Source of the DNA: Janthinobacterium sp. SUN073
GTDB lineage: Bacteria > Pseudomonadota > Gammaproteobacteria > Burkholderiales > Burkholderiaceae_D
NCBI RefSeq assembly: GCF_030397665.1
Contig: NZ_JAPUBT010000001.1
Span: 124,001-188,000 of the forward strand
Length of the DNA: 64,000 nucleotides
Direction of reading: 5' to 3'
Shown here: piece after piece, positions 62,330 to 64,000 of the stretch
Layout: the number at the start of each line of letters is the position of its first letter
Numbering within the stretch: the first letter of the stretch is position 1
Notes under the pieces: model-generated
Seen by the model: only the letters and a program-made list of their open reading frames with translations
Told to the model about the DNA's origin: nothing
Databases searched by the model: none
Position numbers and translations under genes: made by a program

Positions 62330-63625
62330 TTAGATATATGCGGGCACTAAGCAATGCTTGTGCTCGATATGATATTCAAATTCTTCACGGAAATTCTTAA
62401 TGAAGGCCCGTACCGGCATGGCAGCCGCATCGCCCAGCGCGCAAATGGTGCGGCCCTGGATGTTGTCGGCGATCGAGTTGAGCATGTCCAGGTCGTCTGG
62501 ACGACCCTGCCCCTGCTCGATGCGGTGCACCATGCGGTACATCCAGCCTGTGCCTTCACGGCAAGGCGTACACTGGCCGCACGATTCTTCAAAGTAGAAG
62601 TAGGACAGGCGCTCCAGCGCCTTCACCATGCAGCGTGTTTCGTCCATCACGATGACGGCGCCCGAACCCAACATCGAACCGGCTTTCGCGATCGAGTCGT
62701 AGTCCAGGTCGGTCTGCATCATGATGTCGCCGCGGATCACCGGCGCGGACGAGCCGCCAGGGATCACGGCCTTGATCTTTTTGCCACCGCGCATGCCACC
62801 TGCCAGTTCCAGCAGTTTGGCGAACGGCGTGCCGAGCGGCACTTCGTAGTTGCCCGGTTTTTCCACGTCGCCCGAGATCGAGAAGATCTTCGAACCGCCA
62901 TTGTTCGGCTTGCCCATCGCCAGATATTTCTCTGGGCCGATGTTCAGCACGAATGGCACGGCCGCGAAGGTTTCCGTGTTGTTGATCGTCGTCGGCTTGC
63001 CGTACAGGCCAAACGAGGCAGGGAAAGGCGGCTTGAAGCGCGGCTGGCCTTTCTTGCCTTCCAGGGATTCCAGCAGGGCCGTTTCTTCGCCGCAGATGTA
63101 GGCGCCATAACCATGGTGCGCATGCAACTGGAACGAGAACTCGCTGCCCATGATCTTGTCGCCCAGGAAACCGGCGGCGCGCGCCTCGTCCAGCGCTTCT
63201 TCGAAACGGGCGTACTCGGCCCAGATTTCGCCGTGGATATAGTTGTAGCCGACGGTGATACCCATCGCATAAGCGCCAATGGCCATGCCTTCGATCAGCG
63301 CATGGGGATTGTAACGAATGATGTCGCGGTCCTTGAAAGTGCCCGGTTCGCCTTCATCTGTATTGCAGACGAGGTATTTTTGACCCGGGAACTGGCGCGG
63401 CATGAAGCTCCACTTCAAGCCGGTAGGAAAACCCGCGCCGCCACGGCCGCGCAAGGACGAAGCCTTGAGGTCGGCGATGATCTGTTCCGGCGTGATTTTC
63501 TCTTCCAGGATACGCCGCAGGGCGCTATAGCCGCCGCGGTTCACATAGTCTTGCAAATGCCAGTTCTTGCCATCCAGATCCTTCAGGATCAATGGATCGA
63601 TATGGCGGTTGTGGAGTGACGTCAT
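62330..63625 (-). CDS. nuoF: NADH-quinone oxidoreductase subunit F (NADH/FMN-binding)
   Basis: This subunit binds NADH and FMN and the N3 cluster. The 431-residue protein has [17 protein letters not shown] (nucleotide-binding), [14 protein letters not shown] (FMN/NADH), [30 protein letters not shown], and [13 protein letters not shown] with the cluster cysteines plus a later Cys. The ATG at 63625 (MTSLHNR) is used, overlapping the nuoE stop by four bases. Confidence 0.96.
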   Translation of the reverse strand: MTSLHNRHIDPLILKDLDGKNWHLQDYVNRGGYSALRRILEEKITPEQIIADLKASSLRGRGGAGFPTGLKWSFMPRQFPGQKYLVCNTDEGEPGTFKDRDIIRYNPHALIEGMAIGAYAMGITVGYNYIHGEIWAEYARFEEALDEARAAGFLGDKIMGSEFSFQLHAHHGYGAYICGEETALLESLEGKKGQPRFKPPFPASFGLYGKPTTINNTETFAAVPFVLNIGPEKYLAMGKPNNGGSKIFSISGDVEKPGNYEVPLGTPFAKLLELAGGMRGGKKIKAVIPGGSSAPVIRGDIMMQTDLDYDSIAKAGSMLGSGAVIVMDETRCMVKALERLSYFYFEESCGQCTPCREGTGWMYRMVHRIEQGQGRPDDLDMLNSIADNIQGRTICALGDAAAMPVRAFIKNFREEFEYHIEHKHCLVPAYI

Positions 63626-64000
63626 TTCTTGAGTTCCTCCAGCATGGCGTCGATTTTCTCGTTCGACATCCAGCTGCACATGGTTTTATTACTGACCAGC
63701 AAGACCGGCGCATCGCCGCAAGCACCCATGCACTCGCCTTCAACCAGGGTGAACTGGCCATCGGCGGTGGTTTCGCGGAAATCGATGCCCAGTTTCTGCT
63801 TCAGGTAGTCTGCAGCGCGCACGCCGCCCGACAGGGCGCATGGCAGGTTGGTGCACACGGTGATCTTGTGCTTGCCCACGGGCTTGACGTTGTACATATT
63901 GTAGAACGTGGCCACTTCCTGCACGGCAATCGCCGGCATACCGATGTAATCGGCCAGTTCCTTCATGGTGTCCGGCGCCAGCCAGCCCAGTTCATCCTGG
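63622..64000 (-). CDS. nuoE: NADH-quinone oxidoreductase subunit E, 3' part
   Basis: The gene runs off the right edge; 126 residues are visible. The protein carries a thioredoxin-fold 2Fe-2S cluster (N1a), with ligands in [10 protein letters not shown] and [16 protein letters not shown]. The visible start reads [37 protein letters not shown], the usual NuoE region, so about the first 30 residues are missing. The stop overlaps nuoF's ATG by four bases. Confidence 0.95.
   Translation of the reverse strand, partial: QDELGWLAPDTMKELADYIGMPAIAVQEVATFYNMYNVKPVGKHKITVCTNLPCALSGGVRAADYLKQKLGIDFRETTADGQFTLVEGECMGACGDAPVLLVSNKTMCSWMSNEKIDAMLEELKK

Overview
The window reads as ordinary chromosome from a high-GC betaproteobacterium, most likely Oxalobacteraceae and close to Janthinobacterium. 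That placement is inferred from the protein sequences, the nuo operon with a DUF2818 gene at its end, a PEP-CTERM protein, adjacent ispD-ispF, and an mdtABC-type efflux operon. No taxon-specific marker such as rRNA is present. I saw no tRNA, rRNA, CRISPR array, insertion sequence, integrase or phage gene. Coding density is high, most gaps are short, and many neighbouring genes overlap by the four bases ATGA.

Layout. 1-0.74 kb: start of a secreted S46 peptidase. 0.8-5.6 kb: a CheB-CheR-PAS protein translationally coupled to a PAS histidine kinase. 5.7-14.8 kb: a four-gene RND efflux operon (adaptor, two inner-membrane pumps, outer-membrane channel). 15.2-24.1 kb: GNAT, signal peptide peptidase SppA, sodium:solute symporter, YeeE/YedE sulfur transporter, Tat-exported PhoX-type phosphatase with Pho-box-like repeats upstream, and an MFS exporter. 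24.2-27 kb: small proteins including a cysteine-free glutaredoxin-like protein, a GNAT and an APH(3')-like kinase. 26.5-28 kb: an Lrp regulator divergent from an RhtA-like exporter. 28-32.2 kb: an RstAB-like two-component system divergent from a three-gene envelope operon (small beta-barrel, MipA/OmpV, unknown periplasmic protein). 32.2-38.6 kb: MFS with LysR, a PAS-GGDEF-EAL protein, and LysR with pirin. 38.7-41.9 kb: ribA behind two hairpins, then a periplasmic trypsin-like protease overlapping an FHA-domain membrane protein. 42-49.1 kb: PEP-CTERM protein, MmcQ/YjbR protein, TetR with MFS, a PQQ-type sugar dehydrogenase and a PKD-like lipoprotein. 49.3-51.8 kb: Nudix hydrolase, HELRH protein, ispD, ispF. 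51.8-64 kb: nuoE (partial) to nuoN plus DUF2818, closed by a strong terminator.

Functionally the window combines core metabolism (complex I, isoprenoid precursors, riboflavin) with envelope and transport functions (RND pump, three DHA1-type MFS exporters, sulfur and sodium-coupled transporters, secreted hydrolases). Several regulators sit divergent to their likely targets, and several of those gaps contain visible inverted or direct repeats. The least explained items are the protease-FHA pair, the cysteine-free glutaredoxin homologue, the unusual ribA leader, and the RstAB-linked envelope operon.
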